The notes under the pieces were generated by a model. The model was not told the origin of the DNA. It worked only from the letters and a program-made list of their open reading frames with translations, and did not search any database. From NCBI GenBank assembly GCA_024400275.1, contig JAKSMY010000013.1, positions 1 through 41,467 on the forward strand: a DNA stretch of 41,467 nucleotides, written 5' to 3'. A program made the position numbers and the translations under genes. This DNA comes from Paludibacteraceae bacterium (GTDB lineage Bacteria; Bacteroidota; Bacteroidia; Bacteroidales; Paludibacteraceae). Of this stretch, positions 1 to 7,341 are shown piece after piece; the first letter of the stretch is position 1; each line of letters starts with the position of its first letter.

Positions 1-9
1 GGGCATGAC

Positions 10-27
10 CCTGCAAAGACATAGTAA
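10..27 (+). repeat. 18-bp element shared with a lipoprotein leader
   Basis: This 18-bp stretch, beginning CCTGCAAAGACA, is identical to the minus-strand sequence at 15232-15215. That second copy lies in the transcribed leader of the lipoprotein gene at 14169-15179. The copy here is about 275 bp upstream of the BspA-like surface protein. Both copies point towards a gene for an exported protein. Function is unknown; it may be part of a shared leader or of a dispersed repeat. Confidence 0.5.
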
Positions 28-47
28 AAAGTAAGCAGCTAAGAACT

Positions 48-175
48 TGGGATTTCGAAAACTCGACACTTTCTGAAATTTCTAAACCAAGAACAAGGCT
101 TTTGCTCACGCGTTGCGTGAGTCTTGTTCTGTAGATATTTGGTTTAGAAAGGTAGTCGAGAACCGCGAAATCCCA
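48..175. repeat. Long nested inverted repeat (cruciform/hairpin)
   Basis: Five blocks pair in nested order: 48-57 with 166-175, 62-67 with 155-160, 79-90 with 139-150, 91-97 with 123-129, and 105-111 with 115-121, around a 3-nt loop. That gives 42 base pairs separated by small internal loops. No T-run follows, so it is not a standard terminator. It could be a structured RNA, a palindromic mobile unit, or the end of a preceding transcription unit. It lies in the 301-bp gene-free stretch before the surface-protein gene, where I find no convincing promoter. Confidence 0.75.
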
Positions 176-301
176 GATTGAAACTAAACAGGCGTCACGT
201 TTTTTGTTGTGTGTATTTCAATTATCAACTATAAACTATCTAAGACGGAGAATGCCGAAAGCCGAATAATAAAGTGGAGGCAAACTAAAAACAACAATTT
301 T

Positions 302-3013
302 ATGATTAAACAAAAACTTTTAACCCTTTTTGTGGCACTTTTTGCTACCACCGTTCTTTGGGCAAGCAACACCATTACTTACACAGCATGGTGGGAATTG
401 AGTGGTTACGAAGGTTCTTTGAATGTAGGTGCAACAACCTTTGGTCCTGCTATTACATCGCATACCTTTAGTAACGGCACGCGTATGGGTACAATCACTT
501 GTAGTGGAGAAATCACAACGATTGGAGATTATGCTTTCTATTATTGCAGCGTTTTGAATTCGGTCACTATTCCCAATTCCGTCACAACGATTGGAAAGTG
601 GGCTTTCTGTGGTTGCAACGCTTTGCCCTTTAACCATATCACGATTCCTAATTCCGTCACAAAGATAGGTGATGGTGCTTTCTATAATTGCAGCGAATTG
701 AGTGGAACTAACTATACCGGCACGATTGCTGATTGGTGCAAGATAAAGTTTGGTAGTTCTTCTTCCAATCCTATGTACTATAGCCATGATTTCTATATCA
801 ACGATGTAGAAGTAAAAGATTTGGTTATTCCTGAAGGTGTCGATACGATTGGAGATTATGCTTTTTATAATTGCAGTGGCTTGACATCGGTAACGATTCC
901 CTATTCGGTCACAACAATCGGACAAAATTCTTTCTATGGATGCACCAATTTACAAAATGTGTATTATGAAAACTATTTTTCTTCCTATGGAAGTTCTGCA
1001 TTTCCATCTACAGCAACTTTAATTTGTAAATATCCTATTAAAGTTTCCATAACGAATACAAGAATTTTAGATGTTATGGTCGAGATAACTATTCCAAAGA
1101 TATACTATGAATGGTACGATGAAATAGGTCTATCTGACGGCAAAACATCTACTGCTAATCATTTCGTAGCCGATGCTAATGGGAAGATTGTATTTGCCGA
1201 TATGCCTCTTAATTATTCAGGAACATATTATATATATGCCAAGAGAGGAACAGAATATGTGTATAAAGATGCAATTCAAGTGTCCACAGCATTGCCCACC
1301 TTATCTTGTTCGTCATTCTCAATGTTGACCTCTATCACAATCTCCAATATCTCCGCAAGTACCGATGAATCCGTTCAAACATTGACCAAAGGAATAAAGT
1401 ATAATGGGAAGTATTATGAAGCAGATGAGAATAATACAGTAACCTTATCTAATTTGCAATTAGGACGATCTTATACCATCTATCTATATGGTTGTTACAA
1501 TGGGGAGTATTATGAGCAGTCTAAAACCGTCTCTACAAAAACTCCCTCTTTGTCTTGTTCTTCGTCTTCAACTCAAACAACCATTACACTTTCTAACATT
1601 TATGCCAGTAGTGATACTTCCGTACATTCTCTTAGCAAAGGTATTTATTATAGGTATACACGCTATGAGGCAGATGAAAACAACAAGGTAGTCATTACCG
1701 GAATAGCACCCAATACCAAATGTACCTTGCAAATCTATGGTTGCTATAACGGACAATACTATTATGGTGATTCAAAATATGTTACCACCCAAGCCATTGC
1801 ACCTATTTTAAGTGTGACGGAAAGCCCTACCTGTATCTATGCCAAAGGTAGTTACACACACGGCGATGCCACTATTCTTGGTACCTCTGTAGCATGTACG
1901 ACGACCGGCAGCAGTGTGATAGGTGACGAGGGCTTGATGACAGGTCTGAAACCCAATACCGATTATTCGTTTACATATTCTGTTAATACCAAAGAGGGTG
2001 GCACTTATACGGCAACCAAAACAATCACTACTCCTGCTTTAACACTTACCACTCTTACCCCAAAAGTAGTGTCGGCAGGTACAGCCATTGTGGCAGCAAG
2101 TACCAATATCAGCGATTACGAAACGAATGTGGGCTTTGAGTGGCGCAAAGACAATGCCCCTGCCGGATCCGCTTCTAAAAGCGGTGCCGCCATTATTTGT
2201 AATGGCATTATGGAAGGTCGCTTGCTCAATTTGGGAACAGATTGGTGGAAGGTTCGTCCTTATTACGAGGCAGCAGACGGTACACGGTATTACGGAGAAT
2301 GGGAGTATATTGACCCAACAGACGCTTCCTATTTTGAGCCTACCGTTCACACCTATGCAATGGCTACATCTCCCACCAATAACAAAGTGCAAGTACGCGG
2401 ATATGTTATGACAGGTACAGACGATGTTACCGAGCAGGGCTTTGAGTATTGGATAAAAAATGCCAAAGTGCCAAACCGTATGCAAATGAATACTGCTAAT
2501 GCCGATGCTGACGTTATCCGCGTACAGGCATCCGGACAAGTGATGACTGCTGTATTGGAAAATCTTGCTTATAGCACCACTTATACCTGCCGTGCATACG
2601 CCATCGCAGGAGGCAAGACCTACTACGGCGAAGAAGTGCAGTTCTTCACACCCGAAGACTCACGTCCCATCTATACGCTGAGCGTGACAGCAAGCGAAAA
2701 CGGCAGCGTAAATACAGACATTTCGGGACAATACCGCGAAGGTGAGACCGTCACGCTGACTGCAACTCCAGAGCAGGGATTCCGCTTTATACAATGGAGC
2801 GACGGCAACACAGATAATCCTCGTCAACTGACTATTACGGCAAACACCGAATTAGTGGCTATATTTGAATTAGCAGACGGATTAGAGGATATTTACTCCT
2901 TGCCCTTTGATGGAAAGGATGCTCATAATTCAAAATTTATCTTTCATAATCGCCTCCTCATCTTCCGCAACGGCAAATTCTTTAACGCCTTCGGCGGAGA
3001 GGTAAGGAAATGA
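302..3013 (+). CDS. BspA-like leucine-rich-repeat surface protein
   Basis: Predicted 903-residue exported protein. I start it at ATG 302 because a signal peptide begins there (MIKQKLLTLF, ending near WAS); a longer in-frame reading from 209 would bury it. Residues about 60-225 hold BspA-type (LRR_5) repeats with the pattern TIGDYAFYNCSGLTSVTIP. Residues about 330-500 hold two tandem beta-rich modules of roughly 83 residues, each carrying LSCSS near its start and YGCYNG near its end. Further fibronectin-like segments follow, and about 790-860 resembles a divergent InlB B-repeat (ENGSV...GFRFIQWSDG). The last 30 residues (HNRLLIFRNGKFFNAFGGEV) match a short C-terminal motif that I recall from Bacteroidales surface proteins. 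Such proteins usually mediate adhesion; the ligand here is unknown. A strong terminator follows. Confidence 0.85.
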   Translation: MIKQKLLTLFVALFATTVLWASNTITYTAWWELSGYEGSLNVGATTFGPAITSHTFSNGTRMGTITCSGEITTIGDYAFYYCSVLNSVTIPNSVTTIGKWAFCGCNALPFNHITIPNSVTKIGDGAFYNCSELSGTNYTGTIADWCKIKFGSSSSNPMYYSHDFYINDVEVKDLVIPEGVDTIGDYAFYNCSGLTSVTIPYSVTTIGQNSFYGCTNLQNVYYENYFSSYGSSAFPSTATLICKYPIKVSITNTRILDVMVEITIPKIYYEWYDEIGLSDGKTSTANHFVADANGKIVFADMPLNYSGTYYIYAKRGTEYVYKDAIQVSTALPTLSCSSFSMLTSITISNISASTDESVQTLTKGIKYNGKYYEADENNTVTLSNLQLGRSYTIYLYGCYNGEYYEQSKTVSTKTPSLSCSSSSTQTTITLSNIYASSDTSVHSLSKGIYYRYTRYEADENNKVVITGIAPNTKCTLQIYGCYNGQYYYGDSKYVTTQAIAPILSVTESPTCIYAKGSYTHGDATILGTSVACTTTGSSVIGDEGLMTGLKPNTDYSFTYSVNTKEGGTYTATKTITTPALTLTTLTPKVVSAGTAIVAASTNISDYETNVGFEWRKDNAPAGSASKSGAAIICNGIMEGRLLNLGTDWWKVRPYYEAADGTRYYGEWEYIDPTDASYFEPTVHTYAMATSPTNNKVQVRGYVMTGTDDVTEQGFEYWIKNAKVPNRMQMNTANADADVIRVQASGQVMTAVLENLAYSTTYTCRAYAIAGGKTYYGEEVQFFTPEDSRPIYTLSVTASENGSVNTDISGQYREGETVTLTATPEQGFRFIQWSDGNTDNPRQLTITANTELVAIFELADGLEDIYSLPFDGKDAHNSKFIFHNRLLIFRNGKFFNAFGGEVRK

Positions 3014-3017
3014 GATG

Positions 3018-3057
3018 GTAAATCGGTAAGTCGGTAAATCAGCGAGTCAGTAAATCG
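3018..3057. repeat. 8-bp tandem repeat, five units
   Basis: Five imperfect octamers based on GTAAATCG run from 3018 to 3057, just after the stop codon of the surface-protein gene and before its terminator. Units 1 and 5 are identical; the others differ at one to three positions. Copy-number variation would lengthen the 3' untranslated region. Confidence 0.7.
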
Positions 3058-3067
3058 GCGATAAAAG

Positions 3068-3107
3068 GCGAGGCGGTGTAGAAAATCTATACCGCTTCGC
3101 TGTTTTT
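3068..3107 (+). terminator. Rho-independent terminator
   Basis: A 15-bp stem (3068-3082 with 3086-3100, including two G-T pairs) closes on a 3-nt AAA loop and is followed by TGTTTTT. It ends the transcript of the surface-protein gene. Confidence 0.85.
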
Positions 3108-3176
3108 GGGGAGACTATATTTGAATTGTAGTGTCAAAAAACGGGTACAGTACATACAAGTATCGTACAACCATCG

Positions 3177-3253
3177 TTTGACATACGACTGACCTTCGTC
3201 TGACCTGCGTTTGACTTACTGTTGACCTTCGGTCTGCCTTCGGGTGACCTTCG
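3177..3253. repeat. 11-bp tandem array, seven units
   Basis: Seven consecutive 11-bp units follow the pattern NNTGACCTTCG, with the TGAC core kept in six. They fill part of the 547-bp stretch between the converging surface-protein and deiminase genes. The 11-bp period is close to one helical turn, so the cores face the same side of the DNA. The rest of 3108-3560 contains the AGATTTTAAAATCT palindrome at 3413-3426 and the inverted repeat at 3481-3551; I see no gene there. Confidence 0.7.
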
Positions 3254-3480
3254 GGAAAATAGGCATGATTAAAGTAAGGAAAAAGGGGGCTCAACCTGCT
3301 AGACTGGTTAAACCTGTTACTGATTTTAATCTTTGTATTTTTAGTTGGATTTCTGAGCGAAGCAAAATAAAGAAAAGTATCGTCAACCCGATTTTAAGCA
3401 AGGATTTTTGTAAGATTTTAAAATCTAATTGAAAATCTCAGCCAAAAATATAAGGACGAAATATCAACTTCATTTCTTAT

Positions 3481-3551
3481 CTCGCGAAGGCTCGGACGAT
3501 TACTACGGGGCAAGCCCCTCAGAAATATGGGGTTTCCGACGCGCTTGCGAG
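3481..3551. repeat. Nested inverted repeat downstream of the deiminase gene
   Basis: CTCGC at 3481 pairs with GCGAG ending at 3551, AAG at 3487-3489 with CTT at 3544-3546, and TCGGA at 3492-3496 with TCCGA at 3535-3539. Inside lies a separate perfect GGGGCAAGCCCC palindrome (3507-3518). It begins 10 bp past the stop of the minus-strand gene but lacks a T-run. It may act as a 3' stabilising structure or be a palindromic repeat of the same general type as the one at 48-175. Confidence 0.55.
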
Positions 3552-3560
3552 GTGGGGAGA

Positions 3561-4829
3561 TTATCGTGCTGTTCCGTTGTGTCGGCGGAGGACTTGGGTC
3601 ATACAATGTGCTGCACCGTAGCCTTTTATAAGGTTCTCCAACGGAATCCAATCTACCGTAACACCGTGTGCTTCCAACTTTTGCTGCAAGTCGGCAGACT
3701 GATTACCTACCGCCATGATATGACGCGGAGCAATCGTAAGGAAATTATTGGCATAATGCATCTCGTCGGCTTCCTCAATAGGGATAACGGTATATCCTCT
3801 CTGCTTCAATAACTGCACGAAACAAAGGTCCTCTGCCAATAACCGATACGCAGCCGTATCCGATTCACGGACATATATATCAGCCGTCACAAAATTAGGT
3901 TCTCCCTGTCGGGCGTTCAATCGCGATGCCACCAGCGTACAAAGGTCCTTGTCGATAAGATTGAAATATGTATCCAAATGCATCTGCATCTGCCAAAAAC
4001 GATGATCTTTCACTACAATAACAGTATCGTGTCCGAAAGCGTCACCGTCCATAATCTGCCGAATACCTGCCATATTGGTACGCATGCCGCAACCGATAAA
4101 AGCAACCGTGCCTGCCGGGATATAGTCACCGCCTTCCAAATACCCGTCCCCGCTAATCGTCAAAACAGGCGGCTCACCCAAATAGTCGTAACAAGCGCGG
4201 ATAATATGCGTTTCCATCGCGCGTTGCGTAGAATGCATGTGGCAGATAATATGTCCCTTGGGGGTGGTGATACTCTGGTCACGTGTAAAATACAGATTCA
4301 TCAACGAGTGGTCTTCATATACGGCTTCAACGCCCGTATTGGCATCGGTGGCGTTCAAGATAACGCGCGGTTGGTGCAAGAGACATTTAATCAGGTCGTC
4401 CCTGCTCATCTGCTGCAAAACAGTTTGGCGGTAGGGCTCGCCCAACGCGTCTGCCTCCTGTTCGGATAACTGCGACACATCATACACCAAAGTCTGTTCG
4501 GCTAAACGGCGCAACGTATCTATAGGCAGTTGGTGCAATATATCCGACACTTCATACACCTGAATACCCCGTTGGCGAAGCATATCCATGTAATGGCGAT
4601 GTTCCTCCGCAGCCAGTTGAACATCAAAATAATACTCGAACAATCCTGCCAGCGGGTGTATGACACCATGATAAAGTTCTTCCCCCGGGGTGTGCATCAA
4701 AACGGCGCAAGCCGAATCCCATTCAGCACAAGGATAAGTGCCCACGGACGGAGTCCGGTTATCCGCGGGTGAACAGCAAGAAGACAAGAGGACCAGTGAG
4801 ATTAAACAGGCCGGAATAATATGTTTCAT
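3561..4829 (-). CDS. Arginine-deiminase-family lipoprotein
   Basis: A 422-residue protein of the guanidino-group-modifying superfamily, closest in layout to arginine deiminase (arginine to citrulline and ammonia). The catalytic set known from Pseudomonas ArcA can be placed: FTRD (D184), EGGD (E232, D235), HLDT (H284, D286) and the nucleophile in GAAHCM (C409). The N-terminus is unusual for ArcA: MKHIIPACLISLVLLSSC is a lipoprotein signal with lipobox LSSC at residues 15-18, which predicts a membrane-anchored, extracytoplasmic enzyme. No arcB or arcC (carbamoyl transferase, carbamate kinase) lies nearby, so it is not a standard energy-yielding pathway. It is the last gene of the minus-strand group, 13 bp after pdxA. 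Family assignment is strong; substrate (free or peptidyl arginine, or another guanidino compound) is inferred. Confidence 0.85.
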   Translation of the reverse strand: MKHIIPACLISLVLLSSCCSPADNRTPSVGTYPCAEWDSACAVLMHTPGEELYHGVIHPLAGLFEYYFDVQLAAEEHRHYMDMLRQRGIQVYEVSDILHQLPIDTLRRLAEQTLVYDVSQLSEQEADALGEPYRQTVLQQMSRDDLIKCLLHQPRVILNATDANTGVEAVYEDHSLMNLYFTRDQSITTPKGHIICHMHSTQRAMETHIIRACYDYLGEPPVLTISGDGYLEGGDYIPAGTVAFIGCGMRTNMAGIRQIMDGDAFGHDTVIVVKDHRFWQMQMHLDTYFNLIDKDLCTLVASRLNARQGEPNFVTADIYVRESDTAAYRLLAEDLCFVQLLKQRGYTVIPIEEADEMHYANNFLTIAPRHIMAVGNQSADLQQKLEAHGVTVDWIPLENLIKGYGAAHCMTQVLRRHNGTAR

Positions 4830-4842
4830 ACATTAAAAATGA

Positions 4843-5946
4843 TTAGTCGTGGAATTCTTCTTTGGGCGGAATAAAGAACTTACCGGCGGGACGTTCGGGA
4901 CGCGGCTGTTCGGAAATAACCAGCGGGTCACGGTTAATCTCTTTGGAAGTGGCACGATTGCGTAGCACGTCCAATGCCAAATAAAGCGCGTGGTTAAAAC
5001 TCAGAGCCGAAGCCTCGTTCTTTCCTGCCAAGTCGTATGCCGTGCCGTGGTCGGGCGACGTACGGACAACGGGCAGTCCTGCCGTAAAATTAACGCCCGA
5101 CATATCCAACGACTTGAACGGGATAAGTCCCTGGTCGTGATACATAGCCAAGACGGCATCAAAATGGACATACTTGCCTGCGCCGAAGAAACCGTCTGCA
5201 CTATACGGGCCAAAAGCATCTATACCTTCTTCGTTGGCTTGCTTAACGGCAGGAACAATAACTGTCTGTTCCTCCTTACCGATCAGCCCGTCGTCTCCGG
5301 CATGCGGATTGAGCGCGAGCACGGCAATACGCGGGCGGCGAATGAGAAAGTCCTCCTGCAGGGTCTTACGCAATACGCGCAATTTAGCCAAAATACGTTC
5401 CTGACTAATCATCCCAGCCACCTGCGTGATAGGCGTATGGTTGCACACCAGTGCCACGCGCATACACTCGCTGACCATCATCATCAGGCTGTCCTGTCCG
5501 GAGTCGGCAAACACCGATTGCAGGTATTCGGTGTGACCGGAAAAAGTGAACTGCTCACTTTGTATGTTGGCTTTATTGATAGGTGCGGTCACGAGTGCCT
5601 GCACCTTACCTGCTTTCAGGTCGGCACATGCACGTTCCAGACTGAGAAACGATGCCTTGCCTGCTTCGGGTGTCGATTCGCCTATTTGCACGGGAGTGTC
5701 GTCGGGATAGCAAGTAAGGAGGTTGAGTTTGCCGTCTCGCACATCTTCCACTTTCTGCACCACGTTAAATTGCATATTGTGCATTTCGCCGTCCAAGGTC
5801 ATCAGGTGAGTTCTTAACACTTTGGCATTGCCGTACACAAGGGGAGTACACACATCCGTAATGTACGATTCGTACAGACCTTTCAGGATAATCTCATATC
5901 CTATGCCGTTGATATCACCTGCCGTGATTGCTATAATTGGTTTCAT
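4843..5946 (-). CDS. pdxA: 4-hydroxythreonine-4-phosphate dehydrogenase PdxA
   Basis: A 367-residue PdxA, which oxidises 4-phosphohydroxy-L-threonine in the DXP-dependent route to pyridoxal phosphate. The start MKPIIAITAGDINGIGYEI is the family N-terminus. The three metal-binding histidines known from E. coli PdxA can be placed at H170 (CNHTPI), H215 (LNPHAGDDG) and H270 (MYHDQGLIPFK). SGHTEYL (135-141) and SPDHGTAYDLAG near the end are also conserved. The start overlaps the end of the nitroreductase gene by 4 bp (shared ATGA), so the two are probably translationally coupled. The neighbours are not other vitamin B6 genes. Confidence 0.95.
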   Translation of the reverse strand: MKPIIAITAGDINGIGYEIILKGLYESYITDVCTPLVYGNAKVLRTHLMTLDGEMHNMQFNVVQKVEDVRDGKLNLLTCYPDDTPVQIGESTPEAGKASFLSLERACADLKAGKVQALVTAPINKANIQSEQFTFSGHTEYLQSVFADSGQDSLMMMVSECMRVALVCNHTPITQVAGMISQERILAKLRVLRKTLQEDFLIRRPRIAVLALNPHAGDDGLIGKEEQTVIVPAVKQANEEGIDAFGPYSADGFFGAGKYVHFDAVLAMYHDQGLIPFKSLDMSGVNFTAGLPVVRTSPDHGTAYDLAGKNEASALSFNHALYLALDVLRNRATSKEINRDPLVISEQPRPERPAGKFFIPPKEEFHD

Positions 5947-6479
5947 AATCGATGAATTTTATCGTATTTGAGTTTATCTAAGTCATAATCCTTGCGTTCC
6001 TCGTTTTTGTAGCCGAGTGAGATAACGCACAGCACATTCAGACTGTCGGGAATATGGCATACATCGCGCACCGTCTGCTCCGAGTTGTCTCTGCCGTATA
6101 TCTGGCACCAGCAGGCACCTAATCCCTGCTCTTCGGCTGCCAGCAGCATATTCTGTGCAGCAATAGCACCGTCACACTGCCACGTGTCCGTCAGACTGCT
6201 ATCTACCGCCACCACGACAGCCGCCATAGCGGTGTCGAACATCTGAGCACCGTAGGTCTTTACCCCCGCCAATCGGCGAATTATACATGGTGCATCGTGC
6301 ATTGTGCATTGTGCATCGTCAACCGTCAAAACAAAGAACTCCCACGGATTGGTCCGTTTGCTTGACGGTGACATCAGGGCACACCGAAGGATATAATCTA
6401 TCTTCTCCTGCTCAACAGGTTGATTCGTGTATTGGCGAATAGACCGCCGAGATTGACATAGTTCTAAAAAAGAGGACAT
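5943..6479 (-). CDS. Nitroreductase-family flavoprotein with in-frame heptad repeat
   Basis: A 178-residue FMN-dependent nitroreductase-like protein. The N-terminal FMN-binding pattern is present (CQSRRSIRQYTNQPV, then SPSSKRTNPWEFFVL), as is the central AIAAQNMLLAAEEQGLGACW segment. Substrate is unknown. Residues 55-64 are encoded by four perfect copies of a 7-bp repeat (6290-6317) and lie in the loop after the second beta strand, where I recall relatives being about eight residues shorter. This looks like an in-frame repeat insertion tolerated by the fold. A Bacteroidota promoter sits just upstream. pdxA follows with a 4-bp overlap. Confidence 0.85.
   Translation of the reverse strand: MSSFLELCQSRRSIRQYTNQPVEQEKIDYILRCALMSPSSKRTNPWEFFVLTVDDAQCTMHDAPCIIRRLAGVKTYGAQMFDTAMAAVVVAVDSSLTDTWQCDGAIAAQNMLLAAEEQGLGACWCQIYGRDNSEQTVRDVCHIPDSLNVLCVISLGYKNEERKDYDLDKLKYDKIHRL
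6290..6317. repeat. Heptad repeat (GTGCATY x4) inside a coding sequence
   Basis: Four tandem 7-bp units, GTGCATC, GTGCATT, GTGCATT and GTGCATC, followed by a degenerate unit. They lie within the nitroreductase gene and encode residues 55-64. One unit gained or lost shifts the reading frame, because 7 is not a multiple of 3, so this tract could in principle act as an on/off switch. Confidence 0.8.
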
Positions 6480-6503
6480 ACTGCACCGCGTTTAAATCGG
6501 GCA

Positions 6504-6535
6504 CAAAGATACAAAGAATTTTTGGAATACGCAAA
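6504..6535 (-). promoter_or_regulatory. Promoter of nitroreductase-pdxA-deiminase genes
   Basis: On the minus strand a TTTG -33 element (6535-6532) is followed after 20 nt by TATCTTTG (6511-6504), the Bacteroidota sigma-70 pattern. Transcription would begin near 6497, about 18 nt before the nitroreductase start. Confidence 0.75.
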
Positions 6536-6558
6536 TAATTCTGCACTTTGCACAAAAA

Positions 6559-7251
6559 TTAGGGTTTGGTGGCTGTGTAGAGGGTGGAGATGCCGAAGGT
6601 CTGGGGGCGGAACAGCACGTTCTTAAAACCAGCCTGCTGCAAATGCGATACCATCTGTTCTCCCCAAATAAAATGTTTAACGCTATGGCACAGGTAGTTA
6701 TAAGCCGTTTTGTCTTTGCTCAGGCACTTACCGACCAAGGGCATAATGTGCGAAAAATAAAGGTCATACACCCACCGTATCACCGTATTGGTAGGATACG
6801 AAAACTCCAAGATAACCAGTTGTCCACCCGGGCGCAACACACGGTACATCTCACGCAAGCCTGCGTCCAAGTCGGCAAAGTTCCGCACGCCGTACGCGCA
6901 GGTGACGGCATCGAACCGATTATCGGCATACTGCAAATTCTGAGCATTTCCCTGTTCCAGAGTCAGTCGGTGACCGAGTTGGTAGAGTTCCGCCTTCTCG
7001 GCAGCATAGTGCATCATAACGTTAGAGAGGTCCACACCGGTCACTGTCTCTGCCTTGTTGCGGCGCAATAATTCGGTAGCGAGGTCTCCTGTTCCGACCG
7101 CCACATCCAGCACCTGTTGGGCCGGTTGCATGGCACGTACCGCCTGACGACGCCAGCACTTGTCTATATTGACCGACAAGAGGTGATTCATGTGGTCATA
7201 AGAACCGGCAATGCGGTCAAAAAGATCCCCTATATGTCTTTTGTCTTCCAT
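6559..7251 (-). CDS. menG: Demethylmenaquinone methyltransferase
   Basis: A 230-residue UbiE/MenG methyltransferase that adds the last methyl group to demethylmenaquinone using S-adenosylmethionine. The N-terminus shows FDRIAGSYDHMNHLLS, the SAM-binding motif DVAVGTGDLA follows, then VTGVDLSNVMM, and later YGVRNFADLDAGLREMYRVL and LEFSYP, all family signatures. In Bacteroidota, which use menaquinone, it functions as MenG rather than in ubiquinone synthesis. It has its own promoter, interleaved with that of the divergent DUF4837 gene. The 79-bp gap to the nitroreductase gene contains a second promoter, so co-transcription with the genes after it is optional. Confidence 0.95.
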   Translation of the reverse strand: MEDKRHIGDLFDRIAGSYDHMNHLLSVNIDKCWRRQAVRAMQPAQQVLDVAVGTGDLATELLRRNKAETVTGVDLSNVMMHYAAEKAELYQLGHRLTLEQGNAQNLQYADNRFDAVTCAYGVRNFADLDAGLREMYRVLRPGGQLVILEFSYPTNTVIRWVYDLYFSHIMPLVGKCLSKDKTAYNYLCHSVKHFIWGEQMVSHLQQAGFKNVLFRPQTFGISTLYTATKP

Positions 7252-7270
7252 AATCTTGCTTTTGGGCGCA

Positions 7271-7302
7271 CAAAATTATAAAAAAATTTTGAGATATGCA
7301 AA
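7271..7302 (-). promoter_or_regulatory. menG promoter, interleaved with a divergent promoter
   Basis: Minus-strand TTTG (7302-7299), 20 nt, then TAATTTTG (7278-7271). The spacer contains the -33 box of the opposing promoter, so simultaneous polymerase binding in both directions looks sterically unlikely. Confidence 0.75.
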
Positions 7303-7318
7303 ACTTTTTGTATTTTTG
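7288..7318 (+). promoter_or_regulatory. Promoter of the DUF4837 lipoprotein gene
   Basis: TTTG at 7288-7291, 19 nt, TATTTTTG at 7311-7318. The transcript would start near 7324, leaving a leader of only about 18 nt before ATG 7342. This argues against the GTG at 7330 as the start. Confidence 0.75.
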
Positions 7319-7341
7319 CAGTCGAAAGAGTGTATAGAAAT

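Noticed and set aside
320..925. 201-codon open frame on the minus strand
   Set aside because: Antisense to the leucine-rich repeats; its internal repetition simply mirrors those repeats.
2039..2539. 166-codon open frame on the minus strand
   Set aside because: Opposite the C-terminal part of the surface-protein gene; no independent support.
3413..3426. AGATTTTAAAATCT palindrome as an operator
   Set aside because: Isolated AT-rich palindrome between convergent genes, with no promoter beside it.
4990..5817. 275-codon open frame on the plus strand
   Set aside because: It lies wholly opposite pdxA, whose conserved motifs are intact; the translation shows no recognisable family and is rich in His and Cys, as expected of an antisense shadow.
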